In this document: positions 38,701-48,712 of the stretch, in pieces
Layout: the number at the start of each line of letters is the position of its first letter
Position numbering within the stretch: position 1 is the first letter of the stretch
Source: Panacagrimonas sp965216845
GTDB lineage: Bacteria; Pseudomonadota; Gammaproteobacteria; Nevskiales; Nevskiaceae
NCBI GenBank assembly: GCA_965216845.1
Contig: OZ244200.1
Span: forward strand, 2,108,001 to 2,172,000
Direction of reading: 5' to 3'
Length of the DNA stretch: 64,000 nucleotides
Translations under genes and position numbers: made by a program
Notes under the pieces: generated by a model
Databases searched by the model: none
What the model was told of the DNA's origin: nothing
The model's input: the letters and a program-made list of their open reading frames with translations, nothing else

Positions 38701-41700
38701 CACCGCCGATGGTGTGTGGACGTATACCTTAGATAACAACAATGCCGAGGTCGACAGCAAAGACGCCGGTGAAACACTGAGCGACAGCTTCATCGTCCTC
38801 GCTGAAGACGGTACCCAACAAACCGTCAACATCACCATCAACGGCGTCAATGACGCGCCGGTTATCTCTGGTTTTGCGGCGCCGCTCGCCCAAAGCGCGG
38901 TGGTTGCCAAACAAGACGCACCGACGGATGTCCCTGAAGATGGCTCTCGCGTCTTCAATTTCTCGGCGACGGACCCGGAAGGCGACGCTGTCACCTTTAG
39001 CGTGACCGATCCGCCCAATGGCACTGCCGTCTTGACGCAGCAGGTCACCGGCAACGTTACCACGGCACAGATTACCTATACCCCGGACCCCGACTACAAC
39101 GGCCCGGATAGCTTCACCGTCATCGCAACGGATTCCAAGGGCGCCAGCGCCCAGCGCCTGGTGGATATCAACGTCACGCCGGTGAACGATCAACCCACCG
39201 CCGAAGACGATAACGCGACCACGGTGGAAGACGTTCAGCTGGTCCTTTCAGCGGAGACCTTGCTCGCCAACGATACAGATCCGGATGGCGATGCGCTCAG
39301 CATCAGCAGTGTCCAGAATTCATCCAACGGCACCGTCAGCCTGGCGGCGGACAAGTCCCAGGTCTTCTTCACACCCAATAGCAATTACAGCGGCCCGGCC
39401 TCATTTGACTACACCATTGACGACGGCAACGGCGGCACCAGCACCGCGACGGTCAACATCACCGTCACCGACTCCAATGACGCGCCGGTCATTATCAGCG
39501 ACGGCGGCGGTGACGAGGCTGACATCGAGGTCGAGGAAAATCAGAACGATGTCACCACCGTGGTGGCTGAAGACCCTGATCTGGAAGACGTGGTCACCTA
39601 CAGCATCGTCGGCGGCGCGCAGGGCGACCAGTTCAAGATCGACGAAGACAGCGGTGAGCTGCAATTCCGCGCACCGCCGGACTTCGAAAATCCGCAGGGC
39701 GAGTTTATCGACCTGCTGAATCTCAACCTGGGCAAATCCAACAATTACGAAGTCATTGTTGAGGCCACCGATGGTGAGCTTAGCGATCAGCAAACCATCA
39801 ACGTCAAGGTCACCAACTCACAGTTGGCGGAAGACGTGGAACTGCGTCCCTTCATCACCAGCGACGGCGGTGAATCCGAGGCGCGCATCCAGATTCCGGA
39901 AAACACCCGTTTCGTCACCACGGTTGAAGCATCTCAGCCGCTGCTGGATCCCGGCCCGGACACCATCTTCTACCGCATCGCGGGCGGTTCGGATGCGGAC
40001 TTCTTCACCATTGACAAGCTCTCTGGCGAACTGGAATTCGTGATTGGCAAAGCGCCGGATTTTGAAAACCCGGCGGATTCCAATCAGAACAACGAATACA
40101 AAGTGTTCGTGCAGGCCTCGGATGACGACGGCAGCGATTACCAGCTCATCACCGTCGCCGTGGATGATGTCAACGGCGTGCAGGCCGTGGACGATATTTT
40201 CGTGACCGATGAAGACAGCGCCTTCAGCGTCGTCGCGCCCGGCATTCTGGACAACGATGCCAATGAAGAAGGCGGCCCCATCACCGTTGAAACGGTCAAC
40301 GGTGCGCCCGTTCCGCCCAATAACATCAACACCATCAATCTGCCCAGCGGTGCGATTCTCACCATTGAGGATGACGGCAGCTTCAGCTATGACCCCAACG
40401 GCCAGTTCGAAAACCTGGGCACCGGCGATGTTGGCACCGACAGCTTCACCTACACCGCCACCGACGGCGACTTCTCCAGCCCGCCGGCCACCGTCACCAT
40501 CGAAATCGAAGGCATCAACGATGCCCCGATGGTCGATCTCAACGGCCCGGCCGCCGGCACCGGCTTCGTCGCCACCTTCCAGGAAAACAACGGCCCGATT
40601 GCAATCGTCGGGGACAACAAGCTCACCGTGAGAGATCCGGATTCCAACATCGAATCCGCCACCGTCACCCTCACCAACCTGCTGGATGGTGAGGCGGAGA
40701 GCCTCACGGTTGACGTCGGCAGCTCCGGCCTGAGCTTCGTCTACAACGAAGACACCGGTGTGTTGACACTGGCCGGCAGCGCCTCTCAGAGCGTCTATCA
40801 GTCCGTGTTGCGCACCCTGGAGTACGACAACACCTCAGACAACCCCAGCGAGGCCGACCGCATCGTCACCGTCGTCGTCAATGATGGCGAGCTGGACAGC
40901 AATACTGCCGAAAGCCGCATCGTCATCGACGACACCAACGACCGTCCCGACACCACCGATGATCGCTACGACGTTGATGAAGACGGCATGCTGGACGAGC
41001 TTGCGCCCGGCGTGCTGGGCAATGACAGTGACCCCGAAGATGGCAACAGCATTGTTGTGTCCCGCGTCAATGGTGATCCGCTCAACGTCGGCGACAGCAT
41101 TACCCTGTTTGCCGATCTGGACAACGACGCATTAACCCCGGATCAGGCCGCCGGCGAGCTCACCGTTCAATCCGACGGCAGCTTCAAGTTTGATACCGAC
41201 GGTCAATTCGACTTCCTGGCGCAAGGCGACAGCGTTGACGTCGGCTTCACCTACAAGGCCGAGGACACCCAGGGTCTGGAGTCCAAGAACACCGACGTCA
41301 CTATCACCGTCAACGGTGTCAATGATGCGCCGGTCGCCAATCCGGACAACGCCGAGGTGGACGAAGACAGCAACGTCTCCGGCAACCTGCGCAGCAATGA
41401 TAGTGATGCAGACAGCCCGCTGACCGGTCCCAACGGCCTGCAATACGCGCTGGCCGCCGGACAGTCTCCGGTCAACGGGTTCACGCTCAATTCCAACGGC
41501 ACCTTTGATTTCGACGCTTCCGGTGCGGATTATCAGCCCTTGGCGGAAGGCGAAACTCAAGTTGTTGAGATTGACTACACCGTTACCGATGACAAAGGTG
41601 CGTCTGCAGACAGCACGCTGACCGTCACCGTCACCGGCGTCAATGATCCGCCGGAAATCGTGGACGGCCCCACCAAGACCGTCACCGTGGCGGAAAACAC

Positions 41701-44700
41701 CGCCGGTGCCTTCTACGACGCCGAAGCCACGGACATCGACACGCCGCAGAACGAACTGTTCTGGGACATCCGGCCTGCCACCACAAGCAACGGCAGTCTG
41801 GATGCCTCGCTGTTCACCATCGACAGTGCCACCGGCGAGCTGAGCTTCATCGACCCGCCGGACTTTGAAGATCCGCAGGACGACGGCGCGGACAACGACT
41901 ACGAAGTGCGCATCCGCGTGCGTGACGGGCAGGGCGGCGCGGATACCCAGCTGGTCACCGTCACCGTCACTGATGAACAGGAACCCGCCACCATCACCGG
42001 TGACTTCAACGGCGCCGTGGAAGAAGACGGCACCCTGAGCGTGACCGGCGACGTGGACGTGGACGATGAAGACGCGGGCGACAACAAAGTCACCGAACAA
42101 AACGCCACCCCCGGCACCTACGGCAGTTTCTCCATTGAGGCCAATGGTAATTGGACCTACGACCTGAATAACGGCACGGATGGCGTGGCCGGTGCGGTGC
42201 AAAGCCTGGCCGAAGGTCAGACCGTCACCGACGAATTCGAGATCGAATCCGTGGACGGCTCGGCCACCGAAACCATCACCATCACCATCACCGGTGAGAA
42301 CGACGCGCCGACGGTCAGCCCTGACCCCATCGCGGTGTCCACGCAGGAAGACGTGCCGGTGGACGGGCAGGTGCAAGCCACCGATATTGACACCACCGAT
42401 ACCCTCACCTACACCCTGACCACTTCACCCACAAACGGCGTGGTGGCCATTGATGGCGCCATCCCCGGCGGCGATCCCAATCCCGGTCAGGACGGGGACT
42501 TCCGCTACACCCCGGACGCCAACGTCAGCGGCACCGATCAGTTCAAGATCACCGTCAGTGATGGTAACGGCGGCACGGCGGTTCAGACCATTGATGTCAC
42601 CGTGCAGGCGGTGGCGGACGAGCCCGTGATTGTCTCCGACGGCGGCGGCGATACCGCCACCATTGAAGTGGATGAGAACAGCAGCGCGGTCACCAGCGTG
42701 GTTGCCACCGATCCGGACACCCCACTGGACGACCTCGTCTACACCATCGTTGGCGGTGCCGATGCTGGCCAGTTCAGCATTGTCAATTCGGGTGGTGAAG
42801 CAGGGGACCTCAAATTCATTACCGCGCCGGATTTTGAAAACCCAAGCGACTCAGACACGGACAATTCATACGAAGTCATCGTCCAGGTTGAAGACCCGGA
42901 CGGCAATACGGATGAACAGACCATCACCGTTGAGGTGCAGAACCTCAACGACAACCCACCGGATGCGATTGACGATACCGGCGATGCGCTGGAAGACAGC
43001 GTTCTCACGGTTAATGCTGCCAACGGCCTGGTTTCCAACGACAAGGATCCAGACAACGATCCGGTGGTGCTCAACCCGCTGATGGTGAGTGAGGTGGAAG
43101 GCAACGCGGCCAACGTCGACAATCAAATCATCCTCACTTCCGGCGCTTTGCTGACCGTCGATGCCAACGGCAGCTACGCCTACGACCCCAACGGCAAATT
43201 TGAAACCCTCAAGGCCGGCGAAACCGCGACCGATGAGTTTACCTACACCGTGACGGACGGTAATGCGACTGATCAGGCGGTGGTGATCATCACCGTGACC
43301 GGTGAGAATGATCTGCCGCTGCTGACGGATGGAGATCCGGCCGGCACGGCCCGGTTTGAGCCTGCAAACGCGGCGGCGTTCAATCCCGATCCAATGGTAT
43401 TAAACTTTACGGTCAAGGACGTGGACGACGGAGACACCTTGACGCCGCAACTCAGCAAGGTGACTGTGACCATCGACGGCAACGCGCCCGCCACCGCCGA
43501 GGAAATGGCCGCCGCGACCGTACTGGAAAACGCCGCCATCAGCTTCACCCCGGCCATGCTCGCCGCCGACGGCACCGAGCAGGCCTTTACCGCCGAGATT
43601 GATCCCGGCACCGGTGATTTTGATTTTCTGAGCGCGGGGCAAAACCTGCGCGCCGATTACTTCTTTGTGGTGAACGATGGCACCGGAAACAGCAATGAAG
43701 TGGGTGATTTCTACATCATTCGCGGCACCAACGACGACCCGGTCATCGACGGCGACCCCGTCGAAGTCGTAAAGGCCAACGAAAACGATGATTCGGTTTT
43801 CTACACCGTCGCCGCCCAGGACAAGGACGCCAATGCGGTTCTGACTTATTCGCTGGACGGCGGCAAGGCTGGCGATCCCACCGGAGACGATGGCACCTTC
43901 TTCGTCATCAACCCCACCACCGGCGAGCTGAGCTTCAAAACCGGCGGCGCGGACTTTGAGGCGATGCAGGACAAGGCTGGTGATAACGGAGCGGTGGCTG
44001 GGAACAATCGCTTCCAGGTTTTCGTGACCGCAACAGACGATCAGGGCGCCACCGATGTGCAGCAAGTCGTTGTGGAACTGCAGAACATCAACGACGCGCC
44101 CACCGCAGCCAACAACAGCTTCACCATTGGCGAAGGCGAATCTTATGAGCTGGTGCCGGCGGACTTTGGCTTTGCGGATCAGGATGGTGACAACTTCGCC
44201 GCCGTGATTATTGGCAGCCTGCCCGCCAGCCACAGCTTGACCTACAACGGCGTCCAGGTCACATCAGGGCAGTCCATTCCGGTGGTGAGCGGCGCCTTCC
44301 CGGAAGCCTTGATATTCACACCCGACAGCGGTTTCAGCGGGATCACTGATTTCGACTTCCGCGTGATGGACAACGGCGGTACAGCCAATGGAGGCCAAAA
44401 CACCTCACAGGCCGCAAATACCATCAGCTTTGAAGTCGTGGACGGTCCGCTGGCGCGTGATGATGTCTGGATTCTCACGGAGAACACCGCTGCTGGCGTA
44501 CCTGGCCTGGGTCCGGATTCCTGGGTGCTGGGCAATGATTCCCAGCCCAACGGCGCGAATTCGCTCAGCTTGTCCAATCACACCGGCGGAATCCTCGCCA
44601 ACTTCGGTAGCGGCGACATCAACTTCATCTCGCCCGATAAGGCTTCTACCCCCGGTGGTGAAGGTGATACCTCATTTGACTATGAGGCTACGTATCCAGG

Positions 44701-47128
44701 GCCGGAAACCAGCAACCCCGCCACCGTTGATGCCAGCATCATTGAACGCAGCGCGGGGAACGACACCATCAACATCTCCAGCGAAACCTACGACTTCGCC
44801 TATCTGGACAGCGATGACGGAGACGATGACGTCACCGGCGGCGCCAGTGTGGACTTCGTCTTTGGCGGTGCTGGCAACGATACCCTGACCGGCTTGGCCG
44901 GAGCTGATTTCCTCAACGGCGGCGATGGTAATGACGTTCTGTATGGGGCGCTTGCTACTGCCAGTGGTGCGGATAACGACATCCTCAATGGTGAGGATGG
45001 TAACGATCTCCTCTACGGTGACGTTTTTAATGGCATCGGTTTTGGTAACGATACCCTCAACGGGGGTGCCGGAAACGATACCTTGTTGGGCGATTCCGCC
45101 AATGGGTCTGGTACCGGTGACGATACCTTGAATGGCGACGCCGGCAACGACGTCATATTCGGAGATAGTCAGATTGGTGTTGGTTCGGGTGATGACACCA
45201 TCGATGGCGGGGATGGCAGCGACGCGATCTGGGCGGATAGCCAAACCGAAGACGGCTCCGGCAATGACACCATCAACGGCGGCGACGGCAACGACACGAT
45301 CTGGGCCGATAGCCTTAATGGCGCCGGTTCGGGTAATGACACCGTGGACGGTGGGGCTGGCAATGACACCATCATTGGTGACTCCACAAGCAACATTGGT
45401 TCCGGCGACGATGCCCTGAACGGCGAGGCTGGCGATGACTTGATCTTTGCCGACAGCGTTGGCAAAGCGGGGTCCGGCAACGACACGGTCGACGGTGGAG
45501 ATGGCAATGACCGCATCTATGGCGACAGTGCTTCGGCGGATGGCAGCGGCAATGACATCCTGCTGGCCGGTGGAGATGGTAACGACGTCATCATCGGTGA
45601 CAGTGGATCCTACTCAGGCTCGGCAAGCGACCCGCTGGATGCGGCTAATTTCGCGAACAGCGGCAATGGATCCGGCAATGACACCATTGACGGCGGCGCG
45701 GGCGATGATCTCATCACCGGCGATGCCACCGGCGGCAACGGCATCGGCAATGACAAACTCTTTGGCGGAGACGGCAATGACGAAATTTACGGTGATACGG
45801 TCAACGGTGATCTGGCCGTCGGCGGTGCCGACCGCCTCGACGGCGGCGCAGGAGACGATGCCTTGTCTGGAGACGGCGGCGACGATGTGCTGATTGGCGG
45901 TGCGGGCGACGATCAGTTGGACGGCGGCGACGGCAACGATACCGTGTCCTACGAGGATCGCGGCGCTGGTGAAAATGTGACGGCCAGCCTGTCCGCCAGC
46001 GGTGGCGGTGTCGGCACCGAAATTGACGCCTTTTTCTCGGTTGAAAACCTCACCGGCGGCGACGGTGACGACATCCTGATAGGCGACGGTAATGAAAACA
46101 TCCTGTCCGGCGGCGCGGGTGATGACGAACTGACCGGCGGTCTGGGTGATGACACCCTGGATGGCGGCGCCGGCAATGACACCGCGTCTTACCGTGATCG
46201 AAGCGTAGACGTGACCGCTTCCCTTGCCGCGGGTACCGGCGGCGTATCCGGTGAAACCGACAGCTATCTCAGCATCGAAAACCTCGCCGGCGGTGAAGGG
46301 CAGGATCAACTCACCGGAGACGGCAACGCCAACAAACTGTTTGGTCAGGACAATGACGACACCCTTAATGGTGGCGGCGGCGCCGACGAGCTGTTCGGCG
46401 ACAACGGCGACGACACCCTCAATGGCGGCGGCGGTGGGGATACCCTCAACGGCGGCAATGGCTCAGACATTCTGAACGGCAACGCCGGCGCGGACACCTT
46501 GAATGGCGGCGGTCAAAGCGACACGCTCAATGGCGGTTCCGGCGGCGACACGTTGAATGGAGACAGCGGTAGCGACACGCTCAATGGTGGCGGTGGTGGT
46601 GACACCCTCAACGGCGGGACGAGCGCTGATGCCCTCAACGGCGATGGTGGCAATGACACCCTCAATGGAGATGCAGGCGCAGATACGCTGGACGGTGGAG
46701 GCGGCGACGACATCCTCAATGGCGGTGCGGGTGACGACACATTGATCGGCGGCGCCGGCAACGACAATATCGACGCCACCGACGGCAACAACCTGATTCA
46801 GTATCTGGTGGCCAACAGCGGCACCGACACCATTACCGGGTTTGATGCGCAGGCAACCGGAGGCCAGGACCGAATCGACCTGGAACAGTTCTTCGACGAC
46901 CTGGGCGTAGCGGATGCTGATCGTGGCGACTATGTGCTCTATGTCGACGGTGACGGGAATCCGAACAATAGTGGACCAGGCCAACTGCTGATCGACCTGG
47001 ACGGCGCGCAAAATGGCACACCAGACAACGGAGGTGGGACCGGTTTTGAATATGTGCTGGCAAATGTTGACGTCGACGTCGGCACGTTCAATGCGGCCAA
47101 CTCCGACGATCTCACACTGTTCACATAG
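35768..47128 (+). CDS. Giant RTX adhesin, type I secreted
   Basis: A 3786-residue repeat protein. The N-terminal module (1-130) matches that of the first adhesin (MALK, LSLQPGERL, VFLSAGTE); then a hydrophobic segment (147-163) and an Asp/Asn tract at 164-182. Cadherin-like repeats (about 187-510) are followed by a long series of cadherin, VCBS and Ig-like repeats (510-2980; LGNDTDADGD, DSFTYTVTDDQG, ITGDFNGAVEEDG). RTX calcium-binding nonapeptides fill 2990-3680 (GGDGNDTI, LNGGGGADELFG), and a type I secretion C-terminus follows (about 3690-3786; DTITGFDAQ, DRIDLEQFFDDLGVADADRGDY). It should form a long, calcium-stiffened surface fibre for biofilm or cell attachment. An AAAG at 99-102 resembles LapG-type cleavage sites, but weakly. 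Confidence 0.9.
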   Translation: MALKTVFVSAEGVEKPLELQADQLLSLQPGERLIVPEGVQRVAGDDALDDTGEVRLTDAQGNVYTVFLSAGTEIAVADGSELGFAETPANTDVDYEEVAAAGVLPATAPVVDEGAPPPPPPVVGTVPLQNPNPGAPPSSNDDSGNYVWPIVGGVLGVTGLVLLADDDDNNNNNNNNSADDDVNVAPVIISNGGGDAAAINFDENFTLVTTVAATDANNDILTYSINGGADAGAFSIDAATGQLRFAPAPDFENPLDADGNNIYEVNVQVSDGRGGVDSQLINVQVQDIINEDAFNNAPVIVSNGGAPLAASTLENVPFTYDVDATDGDGDTIVYSIVGGVDAGFFSIDAVTGVLTLPPQDFEAFADDNADNVFEVTVGASDGLATATQTVSITVTDVNELDPNLNTPPVIVSDGGGDTAAISIQENTTAVTQVIATDADVGDVIAYSISGGDDAAQFTINPFTGDLNFVNAPNFEAPADSNGDGVYSVVVSASDGQNSDTQAIGISIVNVNEGGEVNTPPTALNDAANTTQDNAVTTGNVLINDSDPDQVLTATNISGFTQAANGSVTSNNNGTFTYTPNAGFTGVDSFTYTVTDDQGASDIATVTVTVSGGEGSNTPPVAVNDSGAGFVTDEDTAFTTGTVLGNDTDADSDPLSVIAVNTTGTKGSVTDNGNGTFSYNPNGQFESLDDGQTDTDSFSYTVSDGQGGTDTATVTITINGVTDVVPNTPPVATDDTASGDEDTNIIIPVSSLLGNDTDADGDTLSVTSVSNAQNGTATLINGNTQVQFSPGADFNGTASFDYTVDDGNGGSDSATVTVTVNPVNDAPVAVGESYNTASNTPLNVGVLDGVLDNDTDVDGDPLTAVLVSNVSNGSLTLDSDGSFSYTPDAGTTSDSFTYKANDGTEDSNTVTVSINVAANQPATITGDDSGTVTEAGVPGPGTPTDTGDLDSTDPDNADDSFQAVSSPTASISGYGTFTVTADGVWTYTLDNNNAEVDSKDAGETLSDSFIVLAEDGTQQTVNITINGVNDAPVISGFAAPLAQSAVVAKQDAPTDVPEDGSRVFNFSATDPEGDAVTFSVTDPPNGTAVLTQQVTGNVTTAQITYTPDPDYNGPDSFTVIATDSKGASAQRLVDINVTPVNDQPTAEDDNATTVEDVQLVLSAETLLANDTDPDGDALSISSVQNSSNGTVSLAADKSQVFFTPNSNYSGPASFDYTIDDGNGGTSTATVNITVTDSNDAPVIISDGGGDEADIEVEENQNDVTTVVAEDPDLEDVVTYSIVGGAQGDQFKIDEDSGELQFRAPPDFENPQGEFIDLLNLNLGKSNNYEVIVEATDGELSDQQTINVKVTNSQLAEDVELRPFITSDGGESEARIQIPENTRFVTTVEASQPLLDPGPDTIFYRIAGGSDADFFTIDKLSGELEFVIGKAPDFENPADSNQNNEYKVFVQASDDDGSDYQLITVAVDDVNGVQAVDDIFVTDEDSAFSVVAPGILDNDANEEGGPITVETVNGAPVPPNNINTINLPSGAILTIEDDGSFSYDPNGQFENLGTGDVGTDSFTYTATDGDFSSPPATVTIEIEGINDAPMVDLNGPAAGTGFVATFQENNGPIAIVGDNKLTVRDPDSNIESATVTLTNLLDGEAESLTVDVGSSGLSFVYNEDTGVLTLAGSASQSVYQSVLRTLEYDNTSDNPSEADRIVTVVVNDGELDSNTAESRIVIDDTNDRPDTTDDRYDVDEDGMLDELAPGVLGNDSDPEDGNSIVVSRVNGDPLNVGDSITLFADLDNDALTPDQAAGELTVQSDGSFKFDTDGQFDFLAQGDSVDVGFTYKAEDTQGLESKNTDVTITVNGVNDAPVANPDNAEVDEDSNVSGNLRSNDSDADSPLTGPNGLQYALAAGQSPVNGFTLNSNGTFDFDASGADYQPLAEGETQVVEIDYTVTDDKGASADSTLTVTVTGVNDPPEIVDGPTKTVTVAENTAGAFYDAEATDIDTPQNELFWDIRPATTSNGSLDASLFTIDSATGELSFIDPPDFEDPQDDGADNDYEVRIRVRDGQGGADTQLVTVTVTDEQEPATITGDFNGAVEEDGTLSVTGDVDVDDEDAGDNKVTEQNATPGTYGSFSIEANGNWTYDLNNGTDGVAGAVQSLAEGQTVTDEFEIESVDGSATETITITITGENDAPTVSPDPIAVSTQEDVPVDGQVQATDIDTTDTLTYTLTTSPTNGVVAIDGAIPGGDPNPGQDGDFRYTPDANVSGTDQFKITVSDGNGGTAVQTIDVTVQAVADEPVIVSDGGGDTATIEVDENSSAVTSVVATDPDTPLDDLVYTIVGGADAGQFSIVNSGGEAGDLKFITAPDFENPSDSDTDNSYEVIVQVEDPDGNTDEQTITVEVQNLNDNPPDAIDDTGDALEDSVLTVNAANGLVSNDKDPDNDPVVLNPLMVSEVEGNAANVDNQIILTSGALLTVDANGSYAYDPNGKFETLKAGETATDEFTYTVTDGNATDQAVVIITVTGENDLPLLTDGDPAGTARFEPANAAAFNPDPMVLNFTVKDVDDGDTLTPQLSKVTVTIDGNAPATAEEMAAATVLENAAISFTPAMLAADGTEQAFTAEIDPGTGDFDFLSAGQNLRADYFFVVNDGTGNSNEVGDFYIIRGTNDDPVIDGDPVEVVKANENDDSVFYTVAAQDKDANAVLTYSLDGGKAGDPTGDDGTFFVINPTTGELSFKTGGADFEAMQDKAGDNGAVAGNNRFQVFVTATDDQGATDVQQVVVELQNINDAPTAANNSFTIGEGESYELVPADFGFADQDGDNFAAVIIGSLPASHSLTYNGVQVTSGQSIPVVSGAFPEALIFTPDSGFSGITDFDFRVMDNGGTANGGQNTSQAANTISFEVVDGPLARDDVWILTENTAAGVPGLGPDSWVLGNDSQPNGANSLSLSNHTGGILANFGSGDINFISPDKASTPGGEGDTSFDYEATYPGPETSNPATVDASIIERSAGNDTINISSETYDFAYLDSDDGDDDVTGGASVDFVFGGAGNDTLTGLAGADFLNGGDGNDVLYGALATASGADNDILNGEDGNDLLYGDVFNGIGFGNDTLNGGAGNDTLLGDSANGSGTGDDTLNGDAGNDVIFGDSQIGVGSGDDTIDGGDGSDAIWADSQTEDGSGNDTINGGDGNDTIWADSLNGAGSGNDTVDGGAGNDTIIGDSTSNIGSGDDALNGEAGDDLIFADSVGKAGSGNDTVDGGDGNDRIYGDSASADGSGNDILLAGGDGNDVIIGDSGSYSGSASDPLDAANFANSGNGSGNDTIDGGAGDDLITGDATGGNGIGNDKLFGGDGNDEIYGDTVNGDLAVGGADRLDGGAGDDALSGDGGDDVLIGGAGDDQLDGGDGNDTVSYEDRGAGENVTASLSASGGGVGTEIDAFFSVENLTGGDGDDILIGDGNENILSGGAGDDELTGGLGDDTLDGGAGNDTASYRDRSVDVTASLAAGTGGVSGETDSYLSIENLAGGEGQDQLTGDGNANKLFGQDNDDTLNGGGGADELFGDNGDDTLNGGGGGDTLNGGNGSDILNGNAGADTLNGGGQSDTLNGGSGGDTLNGDSGSDTLNGGGGGDTLNGGTSADALNGDGGNDTLNGDAGADTLDGGGGDDILNGGAGDDTLIGGAGNDNIDATDGNNLIQYLVANSGTDTITGFDAQATGGQDRIDLEQFFDDLGVADADRGDYVLYVDGDGNPNNSGPGQLLIDLDGAQNGTPDNGGGTGFEYVLANVDVDVGTFNAANSDDLTLFT

Positions 47129-47130
47129 AC

Positions 47131-47875
47131 CGTAGGGCGGCCCACGGCCGCCGTCCTGGGTTGGGAAAATCAACCTCGGGTGGCGGGCACGGCCCGCCCT
47201 ACATCCAACCGAACCAACACGGGTTGGGGGTTGAACCACCCCGTAGGGCGGCCCATGGCCGCCGTCTCGGGTTGGAAAATCAACCTCGGGTGGCGGGCGC
47301 GGCCCGCCCTACATCCAACCGAACCAACACGGGTTGGGAATCGCACCGCCCCGTAGGGCGGCCCATGGCCGCCGTCTCGGGTTGGAAAATCAACCTCGGG
47401 CGGCGGGCACGGCCCGCCCTACATCCAACCGAACCAACACGGGTTGGGAATCGAACCGCCCCGTAGGGCGGCCCATGGCCGCCGTCCTGGGTTGGGAAAA
47501 TCAACCTCGGATGGCGGGCACGGCCCGCCCTACATCCAACCGAACCAACACGGATCGGGAATCGCACCGCCCCGTAGGGCGGCCCATGGCCGCCGTCGCG
47601 GGTTGGAAAATCAACCTCGCGTGGCGGGCACGGCCCGCCCTACATCCAACCGAACCAACACGGATCGGGAATCGCACCGCCCCGTAGGGCGGCCCATGGC
47701 CGCCGTCGCGGGTTGGAAAATCAACCTCGCGTGGCGGGCGCGGCTCGCCCTACATTCAACCGAACCAACACGGGTTGGGAATCGCACCGCCCCGTAGGGC
47801 GGCCCATGGCCCCCGTCATGGTTGGAAAATAAGCCTCAGATGGTGGTCGCTGCTCACCCACCATAAAATGGGCCC
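47131..47875. repeat. Seven tandem REP-type repeats of about 110 bp
   Basis: Units start at about 47131, 47242, 47352, 47462, 47573, 47683 and 47793 (period 110-111). Each holds two GC-rich palindromes, GTAGGGCGGCCCATGGCCGC and GGCGGGC.CGGCCCGCCCTAC, joined by GGTTGGAAAATCAACCTCG and CCAACCGAACCAACACGG. The last copy is partly degenerate. The array lies between the adhesin stop and a REP-associated transposase gene, the classic arrangement of REP or BIME arrays. Confidence 0.95.
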
Positions 47876-48358
47876 ATGCCCAACTACGTTCGCGCGCGGG
47901 TTCCCGGTGGCTGCTATTTCTTCACGGTGGTCACGAAAAATCGTGCTCCGGAATTGACGCGCGACGATGTGCGCGCCGTGCTGCGAACGGCGATTGCGAC
48001 GACGCGACAACGCTGGCCGTTCATGATCGACGCGTGGGTGTTGCTGCCCGATCATCTGCATTGTCTGTGGACATTGCCGGACGCCGATGCCGATTATTCA
48101 CGGCGCTGGTCAACCATCAAACGCCTCACCACGCAATCACTTGGACAATCCATCTGGCAAGATCGGTTCTGGGAGCATGTGATTCGCAACGATGTGGATT
48201 TTCGTCGGCATCTGGATTACATCCATTGGAATCCGGTAAAACACGGCCATGTTGAACGCGCCATTGATTGGCCATGGTCCACATTTCATCGGTACGTGGA
48301 AAAGGGCTGGTATTCGCAGGATTGGTGCGACCTTTCACCAGACATGGATCTGGACTAG
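47876..48358 (+). CDS. REP-associated tyrosine transposase (RAYT)
   Basis: A 160-residue HUH-fold Y1 nuclease (TnpA_REP type). The HUH motif is in LLPDHLHCLWTLP (His60, His62), and the catalytic Tyr115 is in HLDYIHWNPVKHG. The N-terminal GGCYFFTVVTKNR and C-terminal DWPWSTFHRYVEKGWY are family hallmarks. Such enzymes cut and join single-stranded REP palindromes and are thought to spread them. It is flanked on both sides by repeats carrying the same palindromes, so it is probably the enzyme that maintains this REP family. ATG 47876 opens directly after the degenerate last repeat. Confidence 0.95.
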   Translation: MPNYVRARVPGGCYFFTVVTKNRAPELTRDDVRAVLRTAIATTRQRWPFMIDAWVLLPDHLHCLWTLPDADADYSRRWSTIKRLTTQSLGQSIWQDRFWEHVIRNDVDFRRHLDYIHWNPVKHGHVERAIDWPWSTFHRYVEKGWYSQDWCDLSPDMDLD

Positions 48359-48395
48359 CCGATTGCGGCGCGCTCCATGCGTCCTCGCCGTCATC

Positions 48396-48662
48396 GGTTG
48401 GAAAAATGAACCTCGGACGGCGGGCACGGCCCGCCCTACATCAAACGGAACCCACACGGATCGGGAATCGAACCGCGCCGTAGGGCGGCCCATGGCCGCC
48501 GCCATCGGTCAGGGAAATCAACCTCGGATGGCGGGCATGGCCCGCCCTACATTGAACGGAACCCACACGGATTGGGGATCGAACCGCGCCGTAGGGCGGC
48601 CCATGGCCGCCGCTTTGGGTTGGGAAAATGAACCTCGGGCGGCTGGCGTGGCCCGCCCTGCA
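48396..48662. repeat. REP-type repeats on the right side of the RAYT gene
   Basis: About two and a half more units of the same repeat (palindromes near 48420-48440, 48479-48502, 48530-48553, 48588-48612 and 48640-48660), with slightly different spacers (AAACGGAACCCACACGGAT). Single, more diverged palindromes of this family also occur at 50456-50480, 55787-55850 and 56876-56899. Confidence 0.9.
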
Positions 48663-48712
48663 TCTGAAGGTAATTGGACATAATCAGGCGCCCATGGAAA
48701 GCTGGAAAAATT

